64,000 bases of DNA from Devosia sp. YR412 (lineage in GTDB: Bacteria > Pseudomonadota > Alphaproteobacteria > Rhizobiales > Devosiaceae): NCBI RefSeq assembly GCF_900110945.1, contig NZ_FOFL01000004.1:124001-188000 (forward strand). The letters are read 5' to 3'. The notes beneath the pieces were generated by a model that saw only the letters and a list, made by a program, of their open reading frames with translations, made no database searches and was not told the origin of the DNA. Position numbers and translations under genes: made by a program. Position 1 is the first letter of the stretch. Each line of letters starts with the position of its first letter. Positions 1 through 9,036 of this stretch are shown here, piece after piece.

Positions 1-1307
1 ACCAGCGCACCCTCGATCTCGGGCACCTGTTCCAGCGTATAGATGCCGGTCTTGCCGGACACCGGCGAGACATAGACCACGTCGCCGACCTTGAGGATGT
101 CCTGCAGCGGCTTCGAGACCCATTTGATCTCCGGCCCCGACAGCGTGCCCAGGGTCCGCTCGTCGCCCACGGCATTGTCGGCCAGATTATCGGGCCGCAG
201 CCCGATCTGCGCCTCATTGCCATTCATCGACAGCACCACGGCCAGCTGCCATTCCGGCACGTCGCTGAGCGGAATGATCTTGGCGACGTCAGCGCCCCAG
301 TCTTCGCCCACCTCGATCGTCGCCACCGGCGCGCGGAAACCCTTGGTGTGGTCGTAGGAGATCAAGCCATCCATCAGCGCGCGGCGGGCATATTCCTGCA
401 GCCGCGGTTCCAGCGTCGTGCGCACCGACAAGCCGCCGCCATACAGCTGGTCCTCGCCATAGAGCTTGGCCAGTTCGCGGCGCACTTCTTCGGTGAAATA
501 TTCGGCCGAATAGAGCTGGCTGCCACCGGCGCGCGGAATGACATTGAGCGGCTCGTCCTTGGCAATGGACGCCTCTTCCAGCGTCGCATAGCCATTCTCC
601 ACCATGCGATCGATCACCCAGTTGCGGCGCTCGATAGCGGCCTGCGGGCGACGGAACGGATGGTAATTGTTCGGACCCTTGGGCAGCGCCGCGATATAGG
701 CCGCTTCGCTCAGCGTCAGCTGATACAGCGCCTTGTCGAAATAATTCAGCGCCGCCGCCGCCACGCCATAGGAGTTCAGTCCGAGGAAAATCTCGTTGAG
801 ATAGAGCTCGAGAATGCGGTCCTTGGAAAAGGTCGATTCGATGCGGATGGCCAGCAGCGCTTCCTGGATCTTGCGATCCCAGGTTTGCTCGGAGCTGAGC
901 AGGAAGTTCTTGGCCACCTGCTGGGTGATCGACGAACCGCCACCCTGAATGGCCGAATTGCCATCCATGCGGGCGAGCAGGTTATCGCGCGCCGCGCGGA
1001 CCAGACCATCCAGCGCAATGCCGCCGTGGCTGTAAAAATCCTTGTCCTCGGCCGAAAGGAAGGCATGCACCAGCAGCGGCGGCACCGTCTCGATCGGCTG
1101 GAACAGCCGGCGCTCGCGGGCAAATTCGGCCAGCAGCGTGCCATCGGCCGCATGCACGCGCGTGGTCACCGGCGGCTGGTAATCCTTGAGCACGGTATAA
1201 TCTGGCAGATCGGCAGCAACCGTGGTGAGGTACACCGCCGCCACGCCGACCCCGGCCAGCGCGGCGAACATCGAAAACCCAAAAATCCAGCCGAGCAAGC
1301 GCAACAT
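1..1307 (-). CDS. mrcA: Penicillin-binding protein 1A, partial (N-terminal part)
   Basis: Bifunctional class A penicillin-binding protein that polymerises lipid II and cross-links glycan strands in the periplasm. Only about 435 residues are in the window; the gene runs off the left edge. Seen: ATG preceded by GGGAGAG, one N-terminal membrane anchor (residues ~5-27), then a family 51 transglycosylase domain with EDKDFYSHGG (catalytic Glu ~87), GGSSITQQVAKN (~121-132) and ELYLNEIFLG (~162). The transpeptidase domain with its SxxK serine must lie outside. The protein continues far past the GT51 domain, which argues against monofunctional MtgA. It lies downstream of the amidase gene on the same strand, with 167 bp between them. 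Confidence 0.93.
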   Translation of the reverse strand, partial: MLRLLGWIFGFSMFAALAGVGVAAVYLTTVAADLPDYTVLKDYQPPVTTRVHAADGTLLAEFARERRLFQPIETVPPLLVHAFLSAEDKDFYSHGGIALDGLVRAARDNLLARMDGNSAIQGGGSSITQQVAKNFLLSSEQTWDRKIQEALLAIRIESTFSKDRILELYLNEIFLGLNSYGVAAAALNYFDKALYQLTLSEAAYIAALPKGPNNYHPFRRPQAAIERRNWVIDRMVENGYATLEEASIAKDEPLNVIPRAGGSQLYSAEYFTEEVRRELAKLYGEDQLYGGGLSVRTTLEPRLQEYARRALMDGLISYDHTKGFRAPVATIEVGEDWGADVAKIIPLSDVPEWQLAVVLSMNGNEAQIGLRPDNLADNAVGDERTLGTLSGPEIKWVSKPLQDILKVGDVVYVSPVSGKTGIYTLEQVPEIEGAL

Positions 1308-1393
1308 ATATACGTATCTCTCCCGGAAAGCCCTGTGGCCTGCCGTAAACCAGAACCCCGCCGCCTGCCCCTAAGCGCCGGATTCACCGCAGA

Positions 1394-1402
1394 ATCATAG
1401 CA
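1394..1402 (-). promoter_or_regulatory. Possible extended -10 promoter for mrcA
   Basis: On the minus strand the bases read TGCTATGAT, an extended -10 element (TGn followed by a 5/6 match to TATAAT), about 85 nt upstream of the mrcA start. No good -35 hexamer lies at 17 bp, which is usual for extended -10 promoters. It suggests that mrcA has its own start site besides read-through from the amidase gene. Pattern match only. Confidence 0.33.
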
Positions 1403-1474
1403 GATTGCGCCGCCAATTGGCATCACAAGCCAGCAAGCCCAACGCTTGCCAAGCGCCGTGACGCAATTGTCACA

Positions 1475-2728
1475 TCACTCGTCGGGGACCATGCTGTCGA
1501 AATAGCTCGAAATCCCCCGCGCCAGCGCATCGGCGGTCCGGTCCTGCCATTCGCCCTGCAGCAGATTGGCCATGTCATCGGCATTGCTGAGGAAACCAAG
1601 CTCCAGCAGCACCGAGGGCACATCCGGCGCCTGCAGCACCAAAAAGTCGGCCTGCCGCACCGGGAAGCGGCGCAGTTCGACGCTCGGCTCGAGCTGATGC
1701 ACGATGGCCTGCGCCGCCACAAACGACTGATGCCGCATCTCGCGCCGCATCAGGTCGAGCAGGATATCCACCACTTCCGGCGCCATCTGCGGCATAGCGA
1801 AGCCGGCGATGATGTCGGTCTTGTTCTCGTTGTCGGCCAGCACCTTATCGAGCACGTCGGTAGCATTCTCGTCGCGCGTATAGACACTGGCGCCGCGAAT
1901 TTCCGGCTGCTGGAAACTGTCGGCATGCAGCGAGATGAAGAGGTCGGCCTTGTTGGTCCGCGCCAGCGCCACGCGCTCTTCGAGCCGCAGGAACGTATCG
2001 TCCTCGCGTGTCAGCGCCACATCGAACCGCCCGGACGACACCAGCAGTTCCTGCAGCTTCAGCGCGAAGGACAGCACAATGTCCTTCTCCTTGATGCCAT
2101 CGGCGGTTTCGGCACCGCTGTCGATGCCGCCATGGCCGGGATCGATCACCACCAGCGGCCGCGTCGCGATCGGCAGTTCGGAACCGCCAGCCGGTGTCGA
2201 GTCCGCCGTCACCGGCGGCGTCGCCGTGCCCGAAGCAGCCGCATCGCGGGCCACATTGGCGGCGAATTCCTCGGCCGTCGCCGGAATGACATCCACCACC
2301 AGCCGCGCCGGCTGGCCTTCGAAAGGGTCGAGCACATAGGCCTGCTGCACTTGGGCCGGCGCCGATAGCGTCAGCATGGTGCGCACCCGGTCGGGCGCCG
2401 CCTGCTCGACCAGATAATCACTGATCATATTGCCTTCGCCGGCCGGCTTGCCGCTCGGCTCCGGCACCGAAAAGGTCGCGGCCCGCACGTCGATGGCGAT
2501 GCGGTCGGGTTCGCTCAGCGACACCAGGGCAAATTCGGTCTTGGCGGCGAGGTCGATGATCAGCCGCGCCCGCTCCGGGGTCGCCGAAACGCGCACGTCG
2601 ATCACATTGGGCAGCGCGACAGGTGCAACTTCGGCAGGCGCCGCCGGCGCATCCTGGGCTTGCAGGCCACCGGCCAGCAGCAGCGCCGCCACGAGCGGCA
2701 GAACCAGTAATCGAATGGATTTCAGCAA
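1475..2728 (-). CDS. amiC: N-acetylmuramoyl-L-alanine amidase with AMIN domain
   Basis: Periplasmic zinc amidase that cuts the bond between N-acetylmuramic acid and the stem peptide, used for daughter-cell separation. Seen: signal peptide (residues 1-24, ending near LQAQ), an AMIN domain (~38-150) that in this family targets the enzyme to septal peptidoglycan, a Pro/Thr/Ala linker, and an Amidase_3 domain (~192-415). The zinc site shows as DPGHGG, a Glu in the following helix and SLHAD; the C-terminal catalytic Glu is in LLELGFLSN. At 417 residues it is the normal length. It is upstream of mrcA on the same strand, so both act on peptidoglycan. AmiC is the best symbol, since AmiA lacks the AMIN domain. 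Confidence 0.92.
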   Translation of the reverse strand: MLKSIRLLVLPLVAALLLAGGLQAQDAPAAPAEVAPVALPNVIDVRVSATPERARLIIDLAAKTEFALVSLSEPDRIAIDVRAATFSVPEPSGKPAGEGNMISDYLVEQAAPDRVRTMLTLSAPAQVQQAYVLDPFEGQPARLVVDVIPATAEEFAANVARDAAASGTATPPVTADSTPAGGSELPIATRPLVVIDPGHGGIDSGAETADGIKEKDIVLSFALKLQELLVSSGRFDVALTREDDTFLRLEERVALARTNKADLFISLHADSFQQPEIRGASVYTRDENATDVLDKVLADNENKTDIIAGFAMPQMAPEVVDILLDLMRREMRHQSFVAAQAIVHQLEPSVELRRFPVRQADFLVLQAPDVPSVLLELGFLSNADDMANLLQGEWQDRTADALARGISSYFDSMVPDE

Positions 2729-2800
2729 GCGCAGACCGGCCCCGTGAACATGTCTGCCGCATCTCCCATGATGGTCGGGCGATTCTGCGGCGCGACCGCT

Positions 2801-2829
2801 CTTATGCGATGATTTGCCCTTGCGGCCAA
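2801..2829 (-). promoter_or_regulatory. Possible sigma-70 promoter for the amidase gene
   Basis: Reading the minus strand, TTGGCC (-35, positions 2829-2824) and CATAAG (-10, positions 2806-2801) are separated by exactly 17 bp, with 4/6 matches each, about 75 nt upstream of the amidase start. The region also separates divergent genes. Pattern match only. Confidence 0.3.
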
Positions 2830-3023
2830 CGCATCACTTTGGGGCTGACAAAACAGTGACGCGCGCTATGATCCCGCTACGGCCGGAGGCGGCCGGCAGC
2901 CCGCGTCCTGCAAGGGATATGGCGAATGCCTCCACGCTCTGTCCTTTCCCGTTCATTCGTCGGGCGAAGGCGTCGGCAATGCGGGCACTGACGAGAACTT
3001 TCGCCACCACGAAAGGAACGGAC

Positions 3024-3557
3024 ATGCGCGATTATCGCGATGCGAAAGCCATGGCTAGGAGCCTGCGCGAGGCCCTTGCCGCCAGCGGCATCACCATCCA
3101 GCACAGCCAGGCGTTGGAAATCGTCGCCCAGCAATTCGGGCTCGCCACCTGGAACATCCTGGCTGTCAAAATCGACGCCGAGCCAAAGGGCGACACCGTG
3201 GCCTTCGAACAGGCCGTACCCATCATCCGCATCTTCGACGTCGCTAAGGCGCATGAATTCTACCTCGGCTTCCTCGGCTTCAGCGTCGATTGGGAACATC
3301 GCTATGGCGAGAACTTCCCGCTCTATACCCAGGTCTCGCGTGGCGGCCTGCGCCTGCACCTTTCCGAACATGCCGGCGACAGCATGCCCGGCGGCAATGC
3401 CATGGTCTATATGCAGGGTATCCAGCAATTCCACGCAGAACTTTCCGGCAAGAACTATCGCTACATGAAGCCGGGCCTCGAGGAGCAGGATGGCCGGCTT
3501 GAAGTCCAGGTCACCGACCCGTTTGGCAACCGTATCCGCTTCATGCAGGTCACATAG
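3024..3557 (+). CDS. Glyoxalase superfamily protein
   Basis: A 177-residue protein of the glyoxalase/bleomycin-resistance (VOC) superfamily; substrate unknown. The first ~50 residues (DAKAMARSLREAL... followed by AxQFGLATWNIL) match the short helical glyoxalase-related domain that precedes the VOC fold in this group. The VOC part (~65-177) has the opening IIRIFDVAKAHEFYLGFLGF and ends DPFGNRIRFMQ, with a Glu in the position of a metal ligand. I chose the ATG at 3024 because GAAAGGAA precedes it and because the N-terminal domain begins there; an upstream in-frame extension looks non-coding. It stands alone between the divergent amidase gene and the rne leader. A role in resistance or detoxification is only a family-level guess. 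Confidence 0.8.
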   Translation: MRDYRDAKAMARSLREALAASGITIQHSQALEIVAQQFGLATWNILAVKIDAEPKGDTVAFEQAVPIIRIFDVAKAHEFYLGFLGFSVDWEHRYGENFPLYTQVSRGGLRLHLSEHAGDSMPGGNAMVYMQGIQQFHAELSGKNYRYMKPGLEEQDGRLEVQVTDPFGNRIRFMQVT

Positions 3558-4106
3558 GCCAAATCTGGCGGGGTGGCATGGCGCAGTCCGCGCCGCCCTC
3601 CCATGACATCCCCTGCCCCTCGCAAGCCCCTGTCATGGTTACTTTTCGACTTTCTTGTTGCCAATCTGTCTCAACATCCCTACACGCTTAGAGGTGAAGC
3701 GCATGCTTCCCGCAGAACCAGTTTGCGCAGGTCTTTTGGACCGACGACGGTGGTACGGGGAGTGGCCGGACGAGGGATCGAAGAGAGCTCCCGACCTCCG
3801 GTTCAGAAGCGGCAAATCCAGCGCTTCACTACGAATTTCGGCCTTTCGGGGCCGGACGGTTGCCGAGAGGCAATCCAATAGGAAGAGGTCAGATGGCCCG
3901 CAAGCGGACAGAGCGCGACGCGATCGAAATTACCGATTGCCGCTTTGTCACGCAGCATCTTCCGGCCATGACCACATCGACCGGCGCGATGAAGGCAGAG
4001 CTTCTGCGCGCCATACACCCCAAACCATTCGCCTCGCACAGCGCCACAGTCAGGACGCCGGTTTTCCGGCGGCCTCTTGTCGGCGCGCGAGCGCGCGGAG
4101 TTCAAT
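3558..4106 (+). other. Long untranslated leader region before rne
   Basis: About 550 bp lie between the glyoxalase-like gene and rne. Several hairpins are visible: TTGCC-GAGA-GGCAA near 3858, CGCCGG-TTTT-CCGGCG near 4060, and GCGCG-CGAG-CGCGC at 4083-4096, directly abutting the rne ribosome binding site GGAG. Long 5' leaders are known for rne in enterobacteria, where RNase E autoregulates its own message; a similar role here is inference. A short reading frame with a strong Shine-Dalgarno sequence lies inside (listed separately). Confidence 0.5.
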
Positions 4107-4177
4107 ATGGCTACCAAGAGAATGCTGGTGGATGCCATCCACCCGGAAGAAACACGGATTGTCGTCACATCGGGTAA
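3893..4177 (+). CDS. Possible leader ORF overlapping the rne start
   Basis: A 94-codon frame that starts with ATG after a strong Shine-Dalgarno sequence, AGGAAGAGG, and ends 71 nt inside rne in a different frame. Its product begins MARKRTERDAIEITD and is not recognised. The overlap would let translation of this frame influence initiation at rne, for example by opening the GC-rich hairpin next to the rne ribosome binding site. The composition is not clearly protein-like after residue ~50, so it may be a regulatory uORF or chance. Confidence is low. Confidence 0.3.
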   Translation: MARKRTERDAIEITDCRFVTQHLPAMTTSTGAMKAELLRAIHPKPFASHSATVRTPVFRRPLVGARARGVQYGYQENAGGCHPPGRNTDCRHIG

Positions 4178-6800
4178 CCGGATCGAAGAGTTCGACTTCG
4201 AATCAGCCCAGCGTCAGCAGTTGCGGGGCAATATCTACCTCGCCAAGGTCACGCGCGTTGAGCCGTCGTTGCAGGCGGCCTTTGTGGAATATGGCGGCAA
4301 TCGCCATGGCTTCCTCGCTTTCAGCGAAATCCATCCCGACTATTACCAGATCCCGGTTGCCGATCGCGAAGCCCTGCTGCGCGACGAAGAGGCCGAGGAC
4401 GAGCACCACGACGAAGCCGAAGACACTGTCTCGCTGCCCGAAGGCGTAACCGAGCCCGACGCCGAAGCCGATCCCCAGGAGACTGAAGAAGACAGCCATA
4501 TCGAGCAGGCCCCGGCCAATAGCGAACCCGTCGAATCGATCGGTGGCGCCGATGCGCTGGAAGAAGTTCCCGAGCGTCGCCGGCAGAGCCAGAACCGTCG
4601 TCACTACAAGATCCAGGAAGTCATCAAGCGCCGCCAGGTCATGCTGGTGCAGGTGGTCAAGGAAGAGCGGGGCAACAAGGGCGCGGCTCTGACCACCTAT
4701 CTGTCGCTGGCTGGCCGCTATTCCGTGCTGATGCCCAATACCGCGCGTGGCGGCGGCATTTCGCGCAAGATCACCAATGCCGCCGACCGCAAGCGCCTAA
4801 AGGAGATCACCTCCGATCTTGAAGTGCCGCAGGGCATGGGCGTCATCCTGCGCACGGCTGGTGCCTCGCGCACCAAGGCCGAGGTCAAGCGCGACTTCGA
4901 ATATCTGATGCGCCTTTGGGAATCAGTGCGCGAACTGACCCTCAAGTCGCAGGCGCCATGCCTCGTCTATGAGGAAGGCTCGCTGATCAAGCGCACCATT
5001 CGCGACCTCTACAACAAGGATATCGACGAGGTTTTCGTTGCGGGCGATGCGGCCTTCCTCGAGGCCAAGGACTTCATGCGCATGATCATGCCGAGCCACG
5101 CGAAGAACGTGCAGCTCTACAAGGATGATCAGCCGCTGTTCTCCAAGTATGGCATCGAAGCCCAGCTCGACTCGATGTTCTCGCCGACGGTTACCCTGCC
5201 CTCCGGCGGCTATATCGTCATCAACCCGACCGAGGCGCTCGTCTCCATTGACGTGAACTCGGGCCGCTCCACCAAGGAGCACAATATCGAGGACACCGCG
5301 CTCCAGACCAATCTGGAAGCCGCCGAGGAAGTCAGCCGCCAGCTTCGCCTGCGCGATCTGGCCGGCCTCATCGTCATCGACTTCATCGACATGATGGAGA
5401 ACCGCTCCAACCGGGCCGTCGAGCGCAAGCTCAAGGATTGCCTCAAGGACGACCGCGCCCGCATCCAGGTCGGCCGCATCAGCCATTTCGGCCTGATGGA
5501 AATGAGCCGCCAGCGCATCCGCTTCGGCGTCGTCGAAAGCTCGACCCACAAGTGCCCGATCTGCGACGGCACCGGTCTCGTGCGTTCGGTCGAATCGCTG
5601 GCGCTGATGATCATGCGCCAGATCGAAGACCACGTGCTGCGCCGCCAGGGCCAGTCGATCAACGTACGCGTGCCGGTCGATGTCGCGCTCTATATCCTCA
5701 ACTTCAAGCGCGACACCCTGATCGCGCTGGAAATCCGCAACCAGCTGTCGATCACCATCACCGCTGACGGCAAGATGACCGGCCACCAGTTCGCCATCGA
5801 AAAGGGCGAAGCCCGCGTCATGGCCTATGCCGAGACTCGCGTCACCGAGCATGTCCGCGTCGATAGCGCCATCATCGAAGACGATATCGACGACGACATC
5901 GTCGAGGACGAGGAGGAGGCCGAAGAGGCACCCGCCGCTGCAGCGTCTGCCGAAGCCGGTGAAGGCGAAGGCCGTCGCCGCCGTCGCCGCCGCCGTCGTG
6001 GCGGTGCCGATCGCGAAGAAGGCGGTCCGCGTCCGCAGCAGCAGCGCGCTGCCCAGGCGCCAAGCGTTGAAGCCAATGTTGCCGAAGGCGAGACCGACGA
6101 AGACGAGGGCGAAGAAGAAAACCCGGGCCGTCCGTCCGGCGAAGCCGCTGGTGACGACGAGCCCCGCAAGCGCCGCCGTCGCGGTCGCCGTGGTGGCCGC
6201 CGCAACCGTCGCGATGGCGAAGATGGCGTTCGCGCGCCCTCGCCGGCTGGCGAAGACGGCCTAACCGAAGCCCAGACCGAAGCGGTCGCTTCGGATCTCC
6301 TCGCGCAGGACGCCATCCAGGCTGCCGAACCCGCGATCGCCGAGGCAGCCGCACCTGTCGAAGCCGCGCCGGCCGAAAAGCCCAAGCGCACGCGTCGCAA
6401 GAAGGTCGACGAAACGGCTGAATCGGCCCCGGCCGAAACCGCGCCCGTCGCCGCTGTCGCCGAAGCCGCTTCTGCTGCCGAGGACGAAAAGCCCAAGCGC
6501 AAGCCGCGTGCCCGCAAGCCCAAGGCCGAAGCTGTGGAAGCAGCCGAAGTCGCCCAGGCAGCCGTTGCCGAGGTCGCAGACGCGCCTGTCGCCGAGGCCA
6601 CTTCCGCACCGGCACCAGTGCCCGCCTCAGAAGCCCCTGCCGAGGCGCCCAAGCCGCGCAGGGTGAAGAAGGAACTGCCCGCCGAAGGCGTGGTGGTCTC
6701 CTCCAGCGCCCCCAAGGCAGAGCCGGAAGCCGAAGGCAAGCCTGCCGAGGAGCCCAAGAAGAAGGGCGGCTGGTGGCAGCGCCGGCTTGGTCTAGGCTAG
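4107..6800 (+). CDS. rne: Ribonuclease E
   Basis: Endoribonuclease E/G family, the core of the RNA degradosome; it cuts single-stranded AU-rich RNA and matures rRNA and tRNA. Seen in 897 residues: an S1 domain (~36-210) split by a long acidic insertion (~95-150), as in other alphaproteobacteria; the DNase I-like catalytic core with metal-binding Asp ~382 (DVNSGRST) and Asp ~425 (VIDFIDMM); the zinc-link CPICDGTG (~483); and a C-terminal half that is Ala/Glu/Pro-rich with two Arg-rich blocks (RNA binding). The protein ends KKGGWWQRRLGLG; in Caulobacter a C-terminal GWW motif docks polynucleotide phosphorylase. Start chosen at MATKRMLVDAIHP, with GGAG upstream. A strong terminator follows. Confidence 0.97.
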   Translation: MATKRMLVDAIHPEETRIVVTSGNRIEEFDFESAQRQQLRGNIYLAKVTRVEPSLQAAFVEYGGNRHGFLAFSEIHPDYYQIPVADREALLRDEEAEDEHHDEAEDTVSLPEGVTEPDAEADPQETEEDSHIEQAPANSEPVESIGGADALEEVPERRRQSQNRRHYKIQEVIKRRQVMLVQVVKEERGNKGAALTTYLSLAGRYSVLMPNTARGGGISRKITNAADRKRLKEITSDLEVPQGMGVILRTAGASRTKAEVKRDFEYLMRLWESVRELTLKSQAPCLVYEEGSLIKRTIRDLYNKDIDEVFVAGDAAFLEAKDFMRMIMPSHAKNVQLYKDDQPLFSKYGIEAQLDSMFSPTVTLPSGGYIVINPTEALVSIDVNSGRSTKEHNIEDTALQTNLEAAEEVSRQLRLRDLAGLIVIDFIDMMENRSNRAVERKLKDCLKDDRARIQVGRISHFGLMEMSRQRIRFGVVESSTHKCPICDGTGLVRSVESLALMIMRQIEDHVLRRQGQSINVRVPVDVALYILNFKRDTLIALEIRNQLSITITADGKMTGHQFAIEKGEARVMAYAETRVTEHVRVDSAIIEDDIDDDIVEDEEEAEEAPAAAASAEAGEGEGRRRRRRRRRGGADREEGGPRPQQQRAAQAPSVEANVAEGETDEDEGEEENPGRPSGEAAGDDEPRKRRRRGRRGGRRNRRDGEDGVRAPSPAGEDGLTEAQTEAVASDLLAQDAIQAAEPAIAEAAAPVEAAPAEKPKRTRRKKVDETAESAPAETAPVAAVAEAASAAEDEKPKRKPRARKPKAEAVEAAEVAQAAVAEVADAPVAEATSAPAPVPASEAPAEAPKPRRVKKELPAEGVVVSSSAPKAEPEAEGKPAEEPKKKGGWWQRRLGLG

Positions 6801-6806
6801 AAATTG

Positions 6807-6836
6807 AAAGGGCGGCCTCCGGGCCGCCCTTTTTGT
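6807..6836 (+). terminator. Rho-independent terminator of rne
   Basis: GGGCGGCC-TCCG-GGCCGCCC, extended by AAA/TTT pairing, followed by TTTTTGTTT, starting 7 nt after the rne stop. It is a canonical intrinsic terminator. The converging aminotransferase gene ends at 6859, just beyond it. Confidence 0.92.
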
Positions 6837-6858
6837 TTGTCGGTACTCGCTTAGGCGC

Positions 6859-8004
6859 CTAGCGCAAAACCTTGCCCATCCGCTCCAGCGCCAGTTCCAC
6901 ACTCTCGCGCTTCCCGGCATAGGAGAATCGAACAAACCGGTTGCCGCCGGCGCGGTCAAAATCGATCCCCGGCGTGATCGCCACGCCCGCTTCGTCGAGC
7001 AAAGTCTCGCAAAAGCTCATCGCATCGTTGGAAAAGCGTGAAATCCCGGCATAGGCATAGAAGGCCCCGTCCGATGGCGCGCCAATGTCAAAGCCCAGCG
7101 CATGCAGCCCGTCATTGAGCAATTGCCGATTGGCGGCATAGCCGGCCTTCTGCTGCTCGGCATAGTCGCGCTCGCCCAGCGCCACGGTGGCGGCGATCTG
7201 GCTCAGCGTCGGCGCCGAGATGAAGAGGTTCTGCTGCAGGATTTCGGCGCGGCGCACCAGATCGTCGGGCAGCACCATCCAGCCGATGCGCCAGCCGGTC
7301 ATGCAGTAATATTTCGAGAATGAGTTGATGACGATGGCATCGCGCGTCAGCTCCAGCGCCGAGACCGACGGCCCGGCATAGTCGAGGCCATGATAGATTT
7401 CGTCCGAAATCAGCCGCACCCCCAGCCGCTGGCAGGTCGCGATGATATCGGCCAGCCCAGCCCGATCCACCGTCGCGCCCGTCGGATTGGCCGGACTGGC
7501 GAACAGCAGGCCCTCGAAGGGCGTATCGGCATGGGCCGCCGCAATATCCGCCCCGGTCAGCCGCCAGCCGTTTTCGGCGCTGAGCGGAATTTCGGCAATG
7601 CCGAAGCCGAGGCCCAGCAGCGTATTCACATAGGCCGGATAGCCGGGCCGGGTGATTGCGATGCGCGCGCCGGGCCGAAACGCCGTGTGAAACGCGATGA
7701 TGAAGCCCGAGGACGACCCCATTGTGCAGAGCATGGAATCAGGATCCACCGTCACCCCATGCTGGGCGGCGTAATAGGCCGTCAGCCCTTCACGCAATTC
7801 TGTCAGCCCCTTGGCATTGGTATAGCCCTGCGCCAGCGGCAGGGCCTTGCCAACCGCCTCGATCACCCGCGGTGCCGGCGGTGCACCGGGCTCGCCCACT
7901 TCGAGATGGCAGACTGTCCGCCCCGTCGCCTCGATCGCCTTGGCGCGCTTGAGAATTTCCATGGCGTGGAAGGGCATCAGTCCATCGGCGGGCAATTCGG
8001 TCAT
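6859..8004 (-). CDS. Class I/II pyridoxal-phosphate aminotransferase
   Basis: Fold-type I PLP enzyme of the aspartate aminotransferase family, 381 residues, cytoplasmic. Seen: the ANPTG motif, SDEIYHGLDY (cofactor-binding Asp and Tyr), and SFSKYYCMTGWRIGW carrying the PLP lysine and the conserved Gly-Trp-Arg. The C-terminal Arg that binds the substrate carboxylate is in RFVRFSYAG. The start LEVGEPGAP region matches the N-terminal lid of this family. The amino-acid substrate cannot be read from sequence. It is a single gene convergent with rne and divergent from the DsbA-like gene, so context gives no pathway. Confidence 0.9.
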   Translation of the reverse strand: MTELPADGLMPFHAMEILKRAKAIEATGRTVCHLEVGEPGAPPAPRVIEAVGKALPLAQGYTNAKGLTELREGLTAYYAAQHGVTVDPDSMLCTMGSSSGFIIAFHTAFRPGARIAITRPGYPAYVNTLLGLGFGIAEIPLSAENGWRLTGADIAAAHADTPFEGLLFASPANPTGATVDRAGLADIIATCQRLGVRLISDEIYHGLDYAGPSVSALELTRDAIVINSFSKYYCMTGWRIGWMVLPDDLVRRAEILQQNLFISAPTLSQIAATVALGERDYAEQQKAGYAANRQLLNDGLHALGFDIGAPSDGAFYAYAGISRFSNDAMSFCETLLDEAGVAITPGIDFDRAGGNRFVRFSYAGKRESVELALERMGKVLR

Positions 8005-8149
8005 GCTGGCTCCGTGTTTCTCTCCGGCCTAGCCCGTTCCGCCGACACCCTCAACTACAATTGATGCCGGCCCGCGCGGCCTCGCCACTCCCCGCTGCCA
8101 ATCTGCCATCGCCTCTGCTAGAAGCGGTCCATTGCATCGGGAGCTGTCT

Positions 8150-9025
8150 ATGTCGCGCGTCACTCTTGCCCTCGTGGCCCTTGTGGGCATTCTGGCCGGG
8201 GCCCTGGGCTATTCCACGCTCAACCAGCCAGCGCCCCAAACCGATATGGTCGCGGTAGAGGCCATGATCACCCAGGCGCTCAGCGACTATGACGCCAAAC
8301 GTCTCGCCGAAGCGCCGGTCATCGTTCCGGCTCAGGACGTCGCGCAGATCGATCCGGCCACGCTCAATCCGATGATCGAATCGTTCCTGATGGGTGACCC
8401 AAAAATCCTGCAGCGCATGTCGGTGGCGCTCGAAACCACGGTCAAGGCCGAGGAGCGCCAGAAGTCCGGCTTCGCCATCGCCGCCATGCGTGACAAGATC
8501 TTCAACGATCCCGGCCAGGTCGTGCTCGGCAATCCCGATGGCGACGTCACCCTGGTGGAATTCTTCGATTACAATTGCGGCTATTGCCGCAACGCCCTGC
8601 CCGATCTCGCGACCCTGCTGGCCGAAGACCCCAACCTGCGCGTCGTGCTCAAGGAATTCCCCATTCTCTCCAATGAATCCATCGATGCCGCCCGCGTCGC
8701 GGTGCTGGTGGGCGATGCCGATGTCGACTACTGGAGCTTTCACGAGGCCCTGTTCACCAGCCGCGGCCAGGTCGACAAGCAGGTGGCCCTCGCCGCCGCC
8801 GGCGCTCTGGGGCTCTCCCCGATTGCCCTCGAGCTCGACATGAACAGCGAGCCGGTGGCCAGGAAAATCCAGACCTCCTACGAGATCGCCAAGGCGCTCA
8901 ACATCACCGGCACCCCGACCTATATCATCGGCAATGAGATCATCCCCGGTGCCATCGGCCTTGACGAGCTTAAGAGCCGCATCGCCAATATGCGCGCCTG
9001 CGGCGAGACACAATGCGAGGGCTAA
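8150..9025 (+). CDS. DsbA-family thiol-disulfide oxidoreductase
   Basis: Periplasmic thioredoxin-fold protein that oxidises or isomerises disulfides in exported proteins. Seen in 291 residues: an uncleaved anchor or signal peptide (~3-22), an N-terminal helical region (~40-115) typical of ScsC/Com1-like DsbA proteins, and a thioredoxin fold with the CGYC active site at ~143-146 and the cis-proline loop ITGTPTYIIG near residue 250. ATG at 8150 is preferred over an upstream TTG because GGGAG lies 7 nt before it. An extra Cys pair near the C-terminus (RACGETQC) could form a disulfide. It is followed by aroQ after a 92-bp gap that contains a large inverted repeat. Confidence 0.9.
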   Translation: MSRVTLALVALVGILAGALGYSTLNQPAPQTDMVAVEAMITQALSDYDAKRLAEAPVIVPAQDVAQIDPATLNPMIESFLMGDPKILQRMSVALETTVKAEERQKSGFAIAAMRDKIFNDPGQVVLGNPDGDVTLVEFFDYNCGYCRNALPDLATLLAEDPNLRVVLKEFPILSNESIDAARVAVLVGDADVDYWSFHEALFTSRGQVDKQVALAAAGALGLSPIALELDMNSEPVARKIQTSYEIAKALNITGTPTYIIGNEIIPGAIGLDELKSRIANMRACGETQCEG

Positions 9026-9036
9026 GCCCTCCTTTG

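Noticed and set aside
5825-6757. Long Ser/Ala-rich reading frame on the minus strand opposite the end of rne
   Set aside because: It mirrors the Ala/Glu/Arg-rich C-terminal half of RNase E; composition is an artefact of GC-rich codons and no ribosome binding site or family match exists.
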